A stretch of DNA of 50,430 bases, from positions 5,293 through 55,722 of the forward strand of contig PMSW01000013.1 in the NCBI GenBank assembly GCA_003168215.1, in the 5' to 3' direction. The number at the start of each line of letters is the position of its first letter. Within the stretch, counting starts at the first letter, position 1. This document shows positions 22,577 to 32,908 of this stretch, piece after piece. A program made the translations under genes and the position numbers. A model generated the notes under the pieces. That model saw nothing but the letters and a program-made list of their open reading frames with translations. It did no database searches and was not told where the DNA came from. The stretch is from Actinomycetota bacterium (GTDB taxonomy: Bacteria; Actinomycetota; Actinomycetes; Streptosporangiales; Streptosporangiaceae).

Positions 22577-24916
22577 TTAAAGGCCGCCGAAGCCCACGAA
22601 GATCGTGATCGTGCTGCCTTTCGGCGCCTGGCCGTTCGGGCTGTAGTTGAACACGCGATGGCCGGGACCCACGGTGTTGACGTTCACCTGGAATCCACTC
22701 GCCTGCAGGATGCCGATGGCACGCTGCACAAACTGTCCGTCCACATTCGGAATATTGACCATCGGCGGCCCGGCAGAGACCCGGATGGTCACGACCTCGC
22801 CGGGGGTGATCGGAGTTCCAGGTCGCGGCGACTGGCCGGTGATCGTCCCGGCGGCCTGATTGCTTTTTGCGTCCTGCTCCGGGTTCAGCTGGAACCCCTC
22901 CTGCTGCGCCTGCGATTGGGCGGCGGACTGCTGCTGGCCGACCAGGTTCGGCAGCGGCGTGCCCGCGCTCTCCACGATCGCCACTGGCCTCGGCTGCGGC
23001 CAGGAGAGCCCGGCGATGGGATTGGTGCTGATCACGACGCCAAGCGGAATCGTGGTAGAAGCCGCGCTCGTCACCCTGCCGGGAGTCAGGCCTGCTCGGC
23101 TGAGGGCTGCCTCGGCGTCGGCGAGCTTCAGGCCGGTCACCGACGGGACCTGGATCAGGGTCGGCCCGAGCGACGGGATGAGCGTGATAACACTGCCGCG
23201 ATGGGCGCGCGATCCGATTGCCGGATCAGTGCGGATGACGTCCCCGCGGGGGACGGCGTTGTCATGCACGCCATGGCCGGTATTCACCTTGAAGCCGAGA
23301 TTCCGCAGCTCGGTCTTAGCGGTAGCCTTCGTCAGCCTGCCCACCTGGGGGACCGCCACGTACTGGCCGTCGACAACCCACCAGGTCACCAGGCCCATGA
23401 TCAGGATGACGGCAAACGCGAGAGCCAGATAGACAAGCCGGCGGCTGAACAGCCAGCGTTGCAGGCGCGGCTCCCGGCGGCCGTAGCCCGGCGGCCCGTG
23501 CACCCGGCCGCTGATCGGCTCGTCTCCGTGGCCGCTGGTCAGTCCCGCGCCCGGCACGATGAGCGTGTGGTTCATGCCGTCGTACGGATCGGCCAGTTGT
23601 CCCGCGGTCACCGCGGGCAGGATCTCGACTGCCCTGCCGCGCCCTGATTTCCCGTGCCGCGGTTCGCCGCGGCCAGCCGAGCCGCCTTGCGATGAGGACG
23701 CGCCCGGCATCGCCGACGCGCCCGGTAGCGACGATGCGCTCGGCCAGGACAATGCGCCGGGCGGGGACGATGTGTCCGGCCAGGACGATGCGTCCGGCGG
23801 GGACGATGCGTCCGGCCACGACGACGCGCCGGGCAGAGACGCGCCGCTTGGCCAGGACGACGCGTCGGGCGGGGACGATGCGTCCGGCCAGGACGACGCG
23901 CCGGGTACCACCGGGGCGGCCGCTCCCAGAGCCCCGGCCGTGGCCGCGGGAGCGGGGCCTGCGCTCGTGCCCGGCAACGGCTGGCCGGGTGCCGGCTGGC
24001 CGGCCGCGAACCGCGGCTCGTACTCGCCGCCCGGGCCGGCGGCCTGGCCCGCGGGGTCCACTGCGGCGATCGGCAGCCCGCGGCGCACATCGGTGACGGC
24101 ATGCAGGAACTGGCCGGCGTCAGCGGGGCGCAGCTCGGGGTCCCGGCTGGTGGCCAGCGCCACTAGCGCGTCGAGGGCCGGGGGCAGTCCCGGCGTGATG
24201 CTCGACGGCGCCGGGACTACTTCGTTGACGTGCTTGTAGGCGACCTCGAGGGCCGACTCGCCCCGGTGCGGCTGCACTCCCGTGAGCAGCTCGAACAGCA
24301 TCACGCCAACCGCGTACACATCGGTCCGCGTGTCGGAGGCGCTCTGCGATACCTGCTCGGGCGCCAGGTAGGCCGCGGTACCGATGATCATGCCGGTCTT
24401 GGTGCGGCTGGCCCTGGCGGCGGCCCTGGCCAGCCCGAAATCGGCGACCTTTACCGCGTGACTGGCCGCAATCAGCACGTTCTCCGGCTTGACATCGCGG
24501 TGCACGATGCCCGCCTGGTGAGCGGCTGACAGCCCGGTAAGGACGCCCTCGATGATGTCCAGCGACTCGCGCGGGCTGAGCCTGCCGCGGTCGGTCAGCA
24601 GCTCGCGCAGCGTCCGGCCTGCCACGTACTCCATCGCGAGGAAGAGGATCTCGCCGTCGGCGCCCTGGTCGTAGACGGCGACCACGTTCGGGCTGGACAG
24701 CCTGGCCACTGACCTGGCCTCATCGATGAACCGCCGAACGAAGTCAGCGTCATTGGCCAGCTCCGGGTGCGCGACCTTGAGCGCCACCGTGCGTTCTAGC
24801 CGCGTGTCGGTACCGATGTAGACGGTGGCCATCCCGCCGCGCGCGATCCGGGAGTCCACCCGGTAGCGTCCGTCGAGCAACTGCCCGATCGGCAGGCGCG
24901 CCAGGGTCGTATCCAT
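22577..24916 (-). CDS. PASTA-domain serine/threonine protein kinase
   Basis: The 779-residue membrane kinase has a glycine loop GGMATVY, Lys47 in ALKVAH, catalytic HRDVKPEN (Asp141), DFG (159-161) and APE (186-188), so it should be active. A disordered linker (about 290-490) rich in Ser/Pro/Asp/Trp repeats precedes one membrane helix near 492-515. Four extracellular PASTA domains follow, which bind peptidoglycan or lipid II in this family. It would sense cell-wall state and phosphorylate cytoplasmic targets. ATG 24916 gives a normal start. An Rv2175c-type protein, a known substrate type of PknL in mycobacteria, is encoded 3.8 kb away. Confidence 0.93.
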   Translation of the reverse strand: MDTTLARLPIGQLLDGRYRVDSRIARGGMATVYIGTDTRLERTVALKVAHPELANDADFVRRFIDEARSVARLSSPNVVAVYDQGADGEILFLAMEYVAGRTLRELLTDRGRLSPRESLDIIEGVLTGLSAAHQAGIVHRDVKPENVLIAASHAVKVADFGLARAAARASRTKTGMIIGTAAYLAPEQVSQSASDTRTDVYAVGVMLFELLTGVQPHRGESALEVAYKHVNEVVPAPSSITPGLPPALDALVALATSRDPELRPADAGQFLHAVTDVRRGLPIAAVDPAGQAAGPGGEYEPRFAAGQPAPGQPLPGTSAGPAPAATAGALGAAAPVVPGASSWPDASSPPDASSWPSGASLPGASSWPDASSPPDASSWPDTSSPPGALSWPSASSLPGASAMPGASSSQGGSAGRGEPRHGKSGRGRAVEILPAVTAGQLADPYDGMNHTLIVPGAGLTSGHGDEPISGRVHGPPGYGRREPRLQRWLFSRRLVYLALAFAVILIMGLVTWWVVDGQYVAVPQVGRLTKATAKTELRNLGFKVNTGHGVHDNAVPRGDVIRTDPAIGSRAHRGSVITLIPSLGPTLIQVPSVTGLKLADAEAALSRAGLTPGRVTSAASTTIPLGVVISTNPIAGLSWPQPRPVAIVESAGTPLPNLVGQQQSAAQSQAQQEGFQLNPEQDAKSNQAAGTITGQSPRPGTPITPGEVVTIRVSAGPPMVNIPNVDGQFVQRAIGILQASGFQVNVNTVGPGHRVFNYSPNGQAPKGSTITIFVGFGGL
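23690..23915. repeat. in-frame repeat array in the kinase linker
   Basis: Units of about 24 nt, of the form CGGCCAGGACGATGCGTCCGG with variants, are repeated head to tail in the kinase gene. They encode degenerate SSWPDASSPPDA-type units in the juxtamembrane linker. This is a coding microsatellite-like array rather than a CRISPR. Confidence 0.8.
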
Positions 24917-24970
24917 CGTGTCGAGTGTATTGGTGCTATCTCGTCCCCGCCCAGCTAACGGCGGTCCTGG

Positions 24971-25925
<955 letters not shown>

Positions 25926-25935
<10 letters not shown>

Positions 25936-27302
25936 AGCCGGGCGCCTTCGTCCGCCGCATCCAGCTGATCTGCCGGTGGTGGCTGGCTGTCCCCGGGCTG
26001 CGCGGCCGCGGCCGGCCCGGCTGGCCTGCGCGATGGTCCGGCTGGCCTGGGTCCGGCTGGCCTGGGTCCGGCTGGCCTGGCGAAGCGCTGCGGGGTGAAG
26101 GGAGCGGCCAGGCCCGGCAGCCGCTGCGTGGTCAGGTAATCGGTGATGACGTCGGCCGTCACCGGGGCCAGCAGCACTCCGGCGCGGAAGTGACCGGTGG
26201 CGAGCACCAGCCCGGGCAGCGCGGACGGGCCGAGCACTGGCGCGTTGTCCGGAGTGCCCGGCCGCAGGCCCGCTACGGCCTCGGTGAGCTCGAGTTCGGT
26301 GATCCCTGGCACGATCGTCCGGGCATCCCGGAGCAGCTCCCAGACGCCGCCGGCGGTGACCCGGGTGTCTGCGCCCAGTTCCTCCTGGGTGGCGCCGATG
26401 ACAAGCTCGCCGCTGTCCCTGGGGACAAGATAGACCGAGGAGCCGCGGACTATTCCGCGCACTGATCTGGCGAGCAGGCCGGGGGGGCTGTCCTGGCCGC
26501 CGATACTGGCCTCGCCCGCAGCGGTCTCACCCGCGGCGGTCTCGCCCGCGCCGCGCCTGCCTGGGGCGGGTCCGCGCGGAACCGACCTGAGCCGCAGGAT
26601 CTGGCCCTTGACTGGCCGCACCGGCGGCACTGCCCCGGCTGGCAATCCCGCGATCGATGCCGAGTTCCAGCCAGCGGCGAGGACTACCCAGCGGGCCAGG
26701 ATCGGGGTCCCGTCACCGAGCAGCGCGCCGGCGGCCCGGCCGCCGGCGCTGAGAATCTCCGCGGCAGGCTGCCGGATGATGTCTGCCCCTGCCATGGCCG
26801 CGGCCGCCAGCAGTGCCCTGGTCAGCAGCCTTGGATCAACGGACGCGTCATCCGCGGCCAGCAACCCGCCGCGGATGGACGGGTCGAGCATGGGCTCCTC
26901 GCGGCGGCATTCGCGGGCGGTGAGGCGGTGCGCTGGCATCCCGAAGGCCTGCTGCAACGCCTGGTACTCGCCGAGGATTGCCAGGTCGTCAGTGTCATAG
27001 GCAACCTGCAGCGTGCCGGTCTGGCGGTATCCGGTCGGCTCGCCGGTGAGTTCTGCGAGCTCGGCAGCGAACGCCGGATAGCGGCGCTGCGACTCCCGGC
27101 CGAGGCGGAACAGGGCCTTCTCGGCATACGCGGCCTCCGAGATGGGCGTGATCATCCCGGCCGCGGCGCGGGACGCGCCGCCGCCGGGCTCCGGATCGGC
27201 GACGGTCACCCGCATCCCCCGCTGGGCGGCGCGCCAGGCAATGCTCAGGCCGATCACCCCGCCGCCGATGACCAGCACGCCGTTGCTGGCTGAGGTGCTC
27301 AT
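25926..27302 (-). CDS. thiO: glycine oxidase ThiO
   Basis: The 458-residue FAD-dependent amine oxidase of the DAO family has the dinucleotide motif VIGGGVIGLSIAWRAAQRG at residues 10-28 and ends its catalytic core with VLATGHFRAGVLLAP. It oxidises glycine to the imine used by ThiG. It carries a Gly/Glu/Ala insertion (GETAAGETAAGE, about 250-275) and a repetitive Pro/Ala/Arg tail (AGPRPAGPRPAGP) longer than usual. It is first in the thi operon, directly after the riboswitch. Confidence 0.9.
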
Positions 27303-27306
27303 TCCG

Positions 27307-27398
27307 CTCCCTTCGCCGGCATGACCCGGATCAGGTTCCTGCGGTCGGCGGCTTCCAGCCGCCCTCTCAGTCCGGTCAGTACCGGACTCCCGCGCGCT
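27307..27398 (-). promoter_or_regulatory. TPP riboswitch (THI element)
   Basis: On the minus strand the leader contains CTGAGAGGG, then GACCGCAGGAACCTGATC and GGGTCATGCCGGCGAAGGGA, the conserved blocks of the thiamine pyrophosphate aptamer. It ends only a few nt before the thiO ATG, with GAAGGGAGC next to the start, so ligand binding probably blocks the ribosome binding site. It would repress thiO-thiS-thiG when thiamine pyrophosphate is abundant. Confidence 0.93.
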
Positions 27399-27401
27399 GG
27401 T

Positions 27402-27412
27402 CCTAGCCTAGG
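27402..27412. promoter_or_regulatory. shared palindromic -10 box for the thi operon and the FAD oxidoreductase gene
   Basis: CCTAGCCTAGG is a perfect odd palindrome. It contains TAGCCT on the plus strand (27404-27409) and TAGGCT on the minus strand (27410-27405), both of the TANNNT type. Predicted starts would fall at the riboswitch 5' end on one side and at the GTG 27418 on the other. Confidence 0.5.
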
Positions 27413-27417
27413 TGATC

Positions 27418-28596
27418 GTGCGGATTGAGCGAGTCGTGATAGCCGGAGCCGGGCTGGCGGGCCTGCGCACGCTGGAGGAACTGCGGGCCAGGGGTTACCA
27501 GGGCGCAGTCACGCTGATCGGCACCGAGGCCCGGCCGCCGTATGATCGTCCGCCGCTGTCCAAGGGCGTGCTTGCCGGGGCGGTGGATGACACGACGCTG
27601 CGGCACGACCTCTCGGCGCTCGGCGCTGACCTGCGGCTTGGCGAGGCTGCGACCGGCCTTGCCGACGGCGTGCTGCGCACCGGGCGGGGCGAGTACGCCT
27701 TCGACCGCCTGGTGCTGGCGACCGGTGCCGCGCCCGTGCAGCTGCCCGGTCCCGGCCCGCAGCGCATGCTGCGGACTCTGGATGACGCCCTGAGCCTGCG
27801 CGCAGTGCTGAAGCCTGGCCTGCGGCTCGCCATCGTAGGGGCGGGCTGGATCGGCGCCGAGCTCGCCACCGCGGCAGCGGCGAGGGGCTGCCTGGTCACC
27901 GTGGTGGAGGCCGGGCCGGCGCCGCTGGCAGCGGCGATCGGCGCCGAGGCCGGCGCGAAGACGTCACGCTGGTATGCGGCGGCAGGGGTGGACCTGCGGA
28001 CCGGGGTGCACGTGGCCTCAGTGCAGCCCGGCGGGCTGGCCCTGGCCGGCGGCGAATGGCTGGCCGCCGACGAGATTGTGACGGCGATCGGGGTCAGGCC
28101 GCAGGTGAGCTGGCTGGCCGGCTCGGACGTAGCGCTGGACAACGGCGTAAGAACTGATGAACAGCTGCGCGCCTCGGTGCCGGGCGTCTTCGCCGCCGGC
28201 GACTGCGCCGCGTTCTGGTCGCTGCGGTACCGGCGGCTGCTGCGTTTCGAGCACTGGGACGTCGCGCTGCGCGCCCCCGAGGTGCTGGCGGCCAACCTGC
28301 TGGGCGGCAGCGAGAACTACGATCCGGTGCCGTATTTCTGGTCGGAGCAATTCGGCCGGATGGTGCAGTACGCCGGGTACCACGGCGGGGCGGACCAGCT
28401 GATCTGGCGGGGTGACACCGGCGGGGAGCGGTTCGCCGCATGCTGGCTGGCCGCAGGCAAGCTAGTGGCCCTGCTGACGGTCGCGCTGCCCAGGGACCTC
28501 CAGCAGGGCCGCCGCCTGATCGCCTCCGGGCAGCCGGTCGACGCTGCCGGGATCGCCGATCCGGCCGTGCCGGTGCGGGATGCCGTGCTCCGCTGA
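27418..28596 (+). CDS. FAD-dependent pyridine nucleotide-disulfide/ferredoxin reductase
   Basis: The 392-residue reductase has VVIAGAGLAGLRTLEEL for FAD, PPYDRPPLSK, the second nucleotide fold LAIVGAGWIGAELATAAAARG for NAD(P)H, and GVFAAGDCA. It matches rubredoxin/ferredoxin reductases that feed electrons to oxygenases or P450s. It has no redox-active disulfide, as expected for this group. The ORF track starts at GTG 27412; GTG 27418 fits a leaderless start 8 nt after a TAGCCT -10 box. It is divergent from the thi operon and followed by the Rv2175c-type gene. The electron acceptor is unknown. Confidence 0.88.
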   Translation: MRIERVVIAGAGLAGLRTLEELRARGYQGAVTLIGTEARPPYDRPPLSKGVLAGAVDDTTLRHDLSALGADLRLGEAATGLADGVLRTGRGEYAFDRLVLATGAAPVQLPGPGPQRMLRTLDDALSLRAVLKPGLRLAIVGAGWIGAELATAAAARGCLVTVVEAGPAPLAAAIGAEAGAKTSRWYAAAGVDLRTGVHVASVQPGGLALAGGEWLAADEIVTAIGVRPQVSWLAGSDVALDNGVRTDEQLRASVPGVFAAGDCAAFWSLRYRRLLRFEHWDVALRAPEVLAANLLGGSENYDPVPYFWSEQFGRMVQYAGYHGGADQLIWRGDTGGERFAACWLAAGKLVALLTVALPRDLQQGRRLIASGQPVDAAGIADPAVPVRDAVLR

Positions 28597-28734
28597 CCGG
28601 GCCGCCTGATCCAGGGCCGTCGGGGCGCCCGATCCCGGTGCCGGCGCACGGGCAGCTGCCCTGGTGCGCCTGAATCCGATCTGATCGGCGTTGCCCGTGT
28701 TTGGACTGAGCACTGGTGTGGGAAGTTTGGAGAT

Positions 28735-29097
28735 GTGGCGCAGATAGACCCCCTAGCCGACAGCATGATCGGCAATTGGCTCACCCTTCCCGAAGCTGCT
28801 GACCGGCTCGGCTTGTCCGTTAGCCGGGTCAGGCAACTGCTCCGCGACCGCAAGCTGCTCGCGGTGCGGCGCCCGGACGGCAGACTCTGCGTGCCCGCGG
28901 CACTCCTGGATGGCGATCAGGTCATCCGGGGCCTGCACGGCACGCTTACCTTGCTCTTCGACTGCGGGTTCGACGAAGCGGATGCGCTGCTCTGGCTGTT
29001 CACGGCCGACGAGTCGCTGCCGGGCACGCCGATCCAGGCAATCAGCGAGAATCGCCGCACCGAGGTGAACCGCAGGGCGCAGGCGCTCGCGTTCTGA
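28735..29097 (+). CDS. Rv2175c-family DNA-binding protein
   Basis: The 120-residue protein has a winged HTH N-terminus, [32 protein letters not shown], and a C-terminal helical part ending [11 protein letters not shown]...NRRAQALAF, which matches the mycobacterial Rv2175c pattern. In M. tuberculosis that protein is a substrate of the Ser/Thr kinase PknL and its DNA binding is lowered by phosphorylation. GGAG lies 4 nt before GTG 28735. It is 11 nt upstream of thiE, so the two are probably co-transcribed. Confidence 0.85.
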   Translation: MAQIDPLADSMIGNWLTLPEAADRLGLSVSRVRQLLRDRKLLAVRRPDGRLCVPAALLDGDQVIRGLHGTLTLLFDCGFDEADALLWLFTADESLPGTPIQAISENRRTEVNRRAQALAF

Positions 29098-29108
29098 GCG
29101 CCGCGGGC

Positions 29109-29759
29109 ATGGCCGGCGACCCGCGGGCCAGGCTGGCCGCCGCCCGGTTGTACCTGTGCACCGACGCGCGGCAGCGGCAGGGAGACCTGGCAGACTTCCT
29201 CGACGCCGTTCTCGGGGCCGGGGTAGACGTCGTTCAGCTGCGGCAGAAGGGCCTTGAGGCCGCGCACGAGATGGCGTTCCTTGCGGCGTTCCGCCGGGCC
29301 TGCGACCGGCATGGCGCGCTGCTCGCCGTGAACGACCGGGCGGACATCGCCCGCGCGGTCGGTGCCGACGTGCTGCATGTCGGCCAGGACGACCTGCCGG
29401 TCGCGGTAGCGCGGCAGATCGTCGGGCCGGGGATGCTGCTCGGGCTGTCCGCGCACTCGGAGGATCAGGCAGCCGCGGCCGCCGCGGCGGCCGTCGACTA
29501 CTTCTGCACCGGGCCGGTCTGGCCGACCCCTACCAAGCCGGGCCGCCCGGCCCCCGGGCTCGGCCTGGTCAGGTACGCGGCCGCGCTCGCCGCGCCGGTG
29601 CCCTGGTTCGCCATCGGCGGGATCAGCGCGGACAACATCGGCGAGGTGCTTGACGCGGGAGCACGCCGCGTCGTCGTGGTGCGGGCGATCACGGAGGCCG
29701 CCGATCCCGCGGCGGCGACCGCCGCGCTCGCCGCCAGGATCCGCGCGGCAAGCCAGTAA
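29109..29759 (+). CDS. thiE: thiamine-phosphate synthase ThiE
   Basis: The 216-residue TIM-barrel enzyme joins hydroxymethylpyrimidine diphosphate and thiazole phosphate to give thiamine phosphate. Family segments seen are [54 protein letters not shown] and [12 protein letters not shown]. It lies downstream of the Rv2175c-type gene and is not in the thiO-S-G operon, so it is outside the visible riboswitch control. Confidence 0.92.
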   Translation: MAGDPRARLAAARLYLCTDARQRQGDLADFLDAVLGAGVDVVQLRQKGLEAAHEMAFLAAFRRACDRHGALLAVNDRADIARAVGADVLHVGQDDLPVAVARQIVGPGMLLGLSAHSEDQAAAAAAAAVDYFCTGPVWPTPTKPGRPAPGLGLVRYAAALAAPVPWFAIGGISADNIGEVLDAGARRVVVVRAITEAADPAAATAALAARIRAASQ

Positions 29760-29791
29760 CCGCGAGGCTGGCGGGGCGGCGGGCCGGGCTG

Positions 29792-29857
29792 CCAACGTGG
29801 TGAATCCGGTGTTTGACCACCTGTGATGGTGATCGCTCCCGGGATTCACCACGTTGG
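29792..29857. repeat. 66-bp element with perfect 16-bp terminal inverted repeats
   Basis: CCAACGTGGTGAATCC (29792-29807) and its exact reverse complement (29842-29857) enclose a 34-bp core containing a smaller CACC/GGTG dyad. It lies in the 177-bp gap between the convergent thiE and polyprenyl synthase genes. It may be a bidirectional terminator, but related copies near 48910 and 49910-49937 suggest a dispersed repeat. The rest of the gap is plain GC-rich sequence. Confidence 0.7.
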
Positions 29858-29936
29858 GCCGGAGGCACAGCCGGAGGCCGGCGGGGCGGCGGGGCTGAGG
29901 GCTGGGGCTGGCGGGGCGGTTGGGACTGGCGGTGGG

Positions 29937-31058
29937 TCAGTCGGGGCGGTCGGTGGCAGTTCTCGCCAGCTCGGCCAGGGCAGTCTTGGCCTCGTCGGTA
30001 AACGGCGCATCCGCCAGGGCGGTGAGCGCCTCGCGGACGCTGTCGCGGATCATCTGCTCGCATTCCGCCAGCGCGCCGGTCTCGGTGAGAACGCCGCGGA
30101 CCTCGGCGGCGGCCGCCTCGTGGAGCCGCGGATCACCGAGATGGCGGCTCAGGACGCTGGCCTGCGCGGCATCTGCCCGGTCGCTGGCGATGGCCACCAG
30201 GACGGTCCGCTTCCCCTCGCGCAGATCGCCGGTGACCGGTTTCCCCGTCTCGGCCGGGTCGCCGAACACGCCGAGCACGTCGTCGCGGAGCTGGAACGCC
30301 ACGCCGAGCGGGATCCCGTATGCGGTGCAGGCGGCAGCCACCAGATGCCCCGTTCTGGCCGTGCTGCCCGTTGCTCCGCTGGCAGGTCCGGCCGGTACCG
30401 GGGCCAGCGCCGCGCCCAGCAGCAGCGGCCGCTCGACGGTGTACTTCGCCGACTTATATCTGATGACCTTGAGCGCGCTGGCCACGGAGCCCGGGCCGGC
30501 GGCCTGCCCGAGCAGGTCCAGGTACTGCCCGGCGATCATCTCGGTGCGCATCGCGTCGAGCACGGGCTGACCGCGCCGCAGCGCCGCCGCGGGCAGCCCG
30601 CTGGCCCGCAGCAGCTCGCCGGCCCAGCCGAGCAGCAGATCGCCGAGCAGGATGGCCGCGCCGGTGCCGAACGAGTCAGCGGAGCCACGCCAGCCGCCGG
30701 CGGCATGATCCGCCGCGAACCTGCGATGCACGGCAGGCTGGCCCCGGCGGGTCTCGCTGCCGTCGATCAGGTCGTCGTGCACGAGCGCGCTCGCGTGCAG
30801 CAGCTCGAGCGCGGCCGCGGCGGTCAGGATGCGCCCGTCGTCAGGCGGGCCGGCGCCGCCCGCTGCGCGCCAGCCCCAGTAGCAGAACGCGGGCCGCAGC
30901 CGCTTGCCCCCGGCCAGCAGATCGCTGATCGCGTCGAGCCCGGGCACCAGGTCCTCGTCGATGCCGGCTAGCACCGCCCGCTGCCGGCCGAGGAAGCCGG
31001 CGAGCGCGCGTCCGACCTGTTCCCGTACCTGGTCTAGGGCCGCTGGGCTGCTCGTCAC
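29937..31058 (-). CDS. polyprenyl diphosphate synthase (GGPP-synthase type)
   Basis: The 373-residue trans-prenyltransferase has the first Asp-rich motif HDDLIDGSETRRG near residue 95 and the second, QLRDDVLGVFGDPAETGKP, near residue 250. It elongates isoprenoid diphosphates, probably to geranylgeranyl diphosphate as in mycobacterial IdsA2 relatives. The ORF-track version (to 31964) runs over metF. GTG 31058 is preferred because a TACCCT -10 box ends 7 nt before it, suggesting a leaderless mRNA. It is divergent from metF. The chain length is inferred, not measured. Confidence 0.88.
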   Translation of the reverse strand: MTSSPAALDQVREQVGRALAGFLGRQRAVLAGIDEDLVPGLDAISDLLAGGKRLRPAFCYWGWRAAGGAGPPDDGRILTAAAALELLHASALVHDDLIDGSETRRGQPAVHRRFAADHAAGGWRGSADSFGTGAAILLGDLLLGWAGELLRASGLPAAALRRGQPVLDAMRTEMIAGQYLDLLGQAAGPGSVASALKVIRYKSAKYTVERPLLLGAALAPVPAGPASGATGSTARTGHLVAAACTAYGIPLGVAFQLRDDVLGVFGDPAETGKPVTGDLREGKRTVLVAIASDRADAAQASVLSRHLGDPRLHEAAAAEVRGVLTETGALAECEQMIRDSVREALTALADAPFTDEAKTALAELARTATDRPD

Positions 31059-31065
31059 TCCCGCG

Positions 31066-31124
31066 AGGGTATCCGCGCGCGTCCGGTCTTCGGTTACTCG
31101 GCGTCGCCGCCCAGCGACTAACCT
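31066..31124. promoter_or_regulatory. divergent leaderless promoters of the prenyl synthase gene and metF
   Basis: On the plus strand TAACCT (31119-31124) ends 6 nt before metF ATG 31131. On the minus strand TACCCT (31071-31066) ends 7 nt before GTG 31058. Neither gene has a Shine-Dalgarno sequence, so both mRNAs probably begin at the start codon. The 72-bp gap has no other obvious signal. Confidence 0.55.
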
Positions 31125-31130
31125 GGGACG

Positions 31131-32075
31131 ATGCTGCAGCCCTGGCCGCATCGCGCGCCTGCCATTCGCGACCTGCTGGCGGCCGGCGACAGGTCCTTCT
31201 CGTTCGAGTTCATGCCGCCGAAGACGGCCGCGGAGGAGCAGAAGCTCTGGCTCGCGGTCCGTCAGCTTGAGCCGCTGCAGCCGACGTTCGTGTCCGTCAC
31301 CTACGGGGCCGGCGGCTCGACCCGGGACCGGACGATCCGGGTGACCGGCCGGATCGCGGCGGAAACGACGCTCACCCCGGTCGGGCACTTCACCGCCGTC
31401 AACCACTCGGTCGCCGAGCTGCGGCACGTCATCGGCTCCTACGCGGCGGTGGGCGTGCGCAACGTGCTCGCACTCCGCGGTGACCCGCCCGGGGCGCCGG
31501 ACGGGGAGTGGGTGCCGCATCCGGACGGGCTGCGCTACGCCGAGGAACTGGTCCGGCTGATCAAGGCATCCGGTGACTTCTGCGTCGGGGTGGCGGCATT
31601 CCCCGAGGGCCATCCCCGGCGGGTGAGCATGGAGTCCGACATCGCCAACTTCATCCGCAAGTGCCGGGCCGGAGCCGACTTCGCGATCACCCAGATGTTC
31701 TTCTACCCGGACGACTACCTGCGGATGCGCGACAGGGTCGCCGCGCTCGGCTGCGACGTGCCGATCATCGCCGGGATCATGCCGATCATCAGCGTGGCGG
31801 GGATCGAGCGGGCGGCGCTGCTGTCCGGTGCCAGGTTCCCGCCGGAGCTTGCGGAGCGGCTGCACTCCAGGGCCGGTGACAAGGCGGCGGTGCGGGAGAT
31901 CGGCGTGGACTATGCGACCGGCATGTCCGAGCGGCTGATCGCCGAGGGCGCGCCCGGGCTGCATTTCTACACGCTCAACGGGTCACGGGCGACCCGCGAG
32001 ATCTATCAGCGGCTCGGCCTCGGCGGGCCGGGCGCCCTGTCCCGCAGCGGCAGCGGCGCGCCCATGACCACGTAG
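31131..32075 (+). CDS. metF: methylenetetrahydrofolate reductase
   Basis: The 314-residue FAD enzyme reduces methylenetetrahydrofolate to methyltetrahydrofolate for methionine synthesis. It shows [39 protein letters not shown] and [14 protein letters not shown], covering the standard MTHFR barrel. No ribosome binding site precedes the ATG, and a -10 box lies 6 nt upstream, which suggests a leaderless transcript. Its 3' end overlaps the convergent GNAT gene by 70 nt. Confidence 0.93.
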   Translation: MLQPWPHRAPAIRDLLAAGDRSFSFEFMPPKTAAEEQKLWLAVRQLEPLQPTFVSVTYGAGGSTRDRTIRVTGRIAAETTLTPVGHFTAVNHSVAELRHVIGSYAAVGVRNVLALRGDPPGAPDGEWVPHPDGLRYAEELVRLIKASGDFCVGVAAFPEGHPRRVSMESDIANFIRKCRAGADFAITQMFFYPDDYLRMRDRVAALGCDVPIIAGIMPIISVAGIERAALLSGARFPPELAERLHSRAGDKAAVREIGVDYATGMSERLIAEGAPGLHFYTLNGSRATREIYQRLGLGGPGALSRSGSGAPMTT

Positions 32076-32671
32076 GGCGGGCCGTTGCCGGGGAAGCTGA
32101 AGCCGGTCAGCAGGTCGGTGAATCCCAGGCTGCCGTAGAGCTGCCGGGCGGGCGACGCCGCGTCCAGCGTGGAGAGCACGGCCGTCCGGTACGGGCATCC
32201 CGCGGTGAGGCTGAGCAGCATGGCCCGGCCGATGCCCTGGTGCTGATATTCCGGGCGCACGTGCACCTCGGCGATCTCGAAGGCGTCGGCCAGCCAGGCG
32301 GCCGCGGCGCGGTCTCCGGCCGCAGCCGTGATGCCCGACCTGACCACGTCGTGCCACCACTGCCCGCCGGCACCGCGGAAGCCGTAGGCGAACGCAACGA
32401 CCTGGCTATCCGGGCCGCTGCCATCTCCGCTGTCCTCTCCGCTAGCGGCTCCGCCCTCTGCGCTGGCTCTGGCGCCGGCCTGGGCATCGCCCCTGGCCAC
32501 GGTCACCGCCCGGAAGGCCGAGTAGCCCGCATGCCGTTCCATGATCGAGCGGCGTCCTTGCAGCTGCTGCGGCGGAGGGCGCATCGCGAGGCCGTAGACC
32601 GCGATCAGCGCATCGAGCCCGGCCAGGAACCCGGCCTGGCTCAGCACCCGCGGCGCGGCTCCGTTGCTCAC
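32006..32671 (-). CDS. GNAT-family N-acetyltransferase
   Basis: The 221-residue protein has an acetyl-CoA-binding motif [20 protein letters not shown], near residues 143-161, followed by [20 protein letters not shown] Gly/Ser/Asp/Glu-rich linker (about 65-90) splits the N-terminal part. The acceptor substrate is unknown. Its C-terminal 23 codons overlap the end of metF on the other strand. If this overlap is not real, the gene would simply end earlier, but no earlier stop is present in this frame. Confidence 0.8.
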   Translation of the reverse strand: MSNGAAPRVLSQAGFLAGLDALIAVYGLAMRPPPQQLQGRRSIMERHAGYSAFRAVTVARGDAQAGARASAEGGAASGEDSGDGSGPDSQVVAFAYGFRGAGGQWWHDVVRSGITAAAGDRAAAAWLADAFEIAEVHVRPEYQHQGIGRAMLLSLTAGCPYRTAVLSTLDAASPARQLYGSLGFTDLLTGFSFPGNGPPYVVMGAPLPLRDRAPGPPRPSR

Positions 32672-32715
32672 GGCGGCAAGCGTATGCCACCCGGTACGGG
32701 CTGCGGGCAGCCGTT

Positions 32716-32753
32716 TTGTCGTACCCGCCTTGTAACTTCGAACGCAGGTACAA
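32716..32753 (+). promoter_or_regulatory. DNA-damage-type promoter with SOS-box-like dyad
   Basis: TTGTCGTAC-N8-TAACTT (32716-32738) matches the spacing and most bases of the mycobacterial PafBC/RecA-NDp promoter (TTGTCRGTG-N8-TANNNT). TCGAACGCAGGTACAA (32738-32753) follows, matching the LexA box TCGAAC-N4-GTTCGA in 10 of 12 defined bases. A second partial SOS-like site, GCGAATTTGTGTTCGA, is about 20 nt further. The HEPN gene starts 156 nt downstream. Confidence 0.5.
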
Positions 32754-32908
32754 AGAGGTGGACGCAGACGCGAATTTGTGTTCGAATAAATCTGAGCGAA
32801 GCCGCCCGGCAGCCCTGCCCCTCCGAGGGCCAGGCCGGGAGGCCTGCCGGGCGGAGCGCCGGGAAGCGCCTCGCCCGGCCAGGCTCGAAGGCGATGGGAG
32901 GAACGGTC

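Noticed and set aside
23690-23915. Repeats resembling a CRISPR array
   Set aside because: Units are short, contiguous, without spacers, and lie in frame in the kinase linker.
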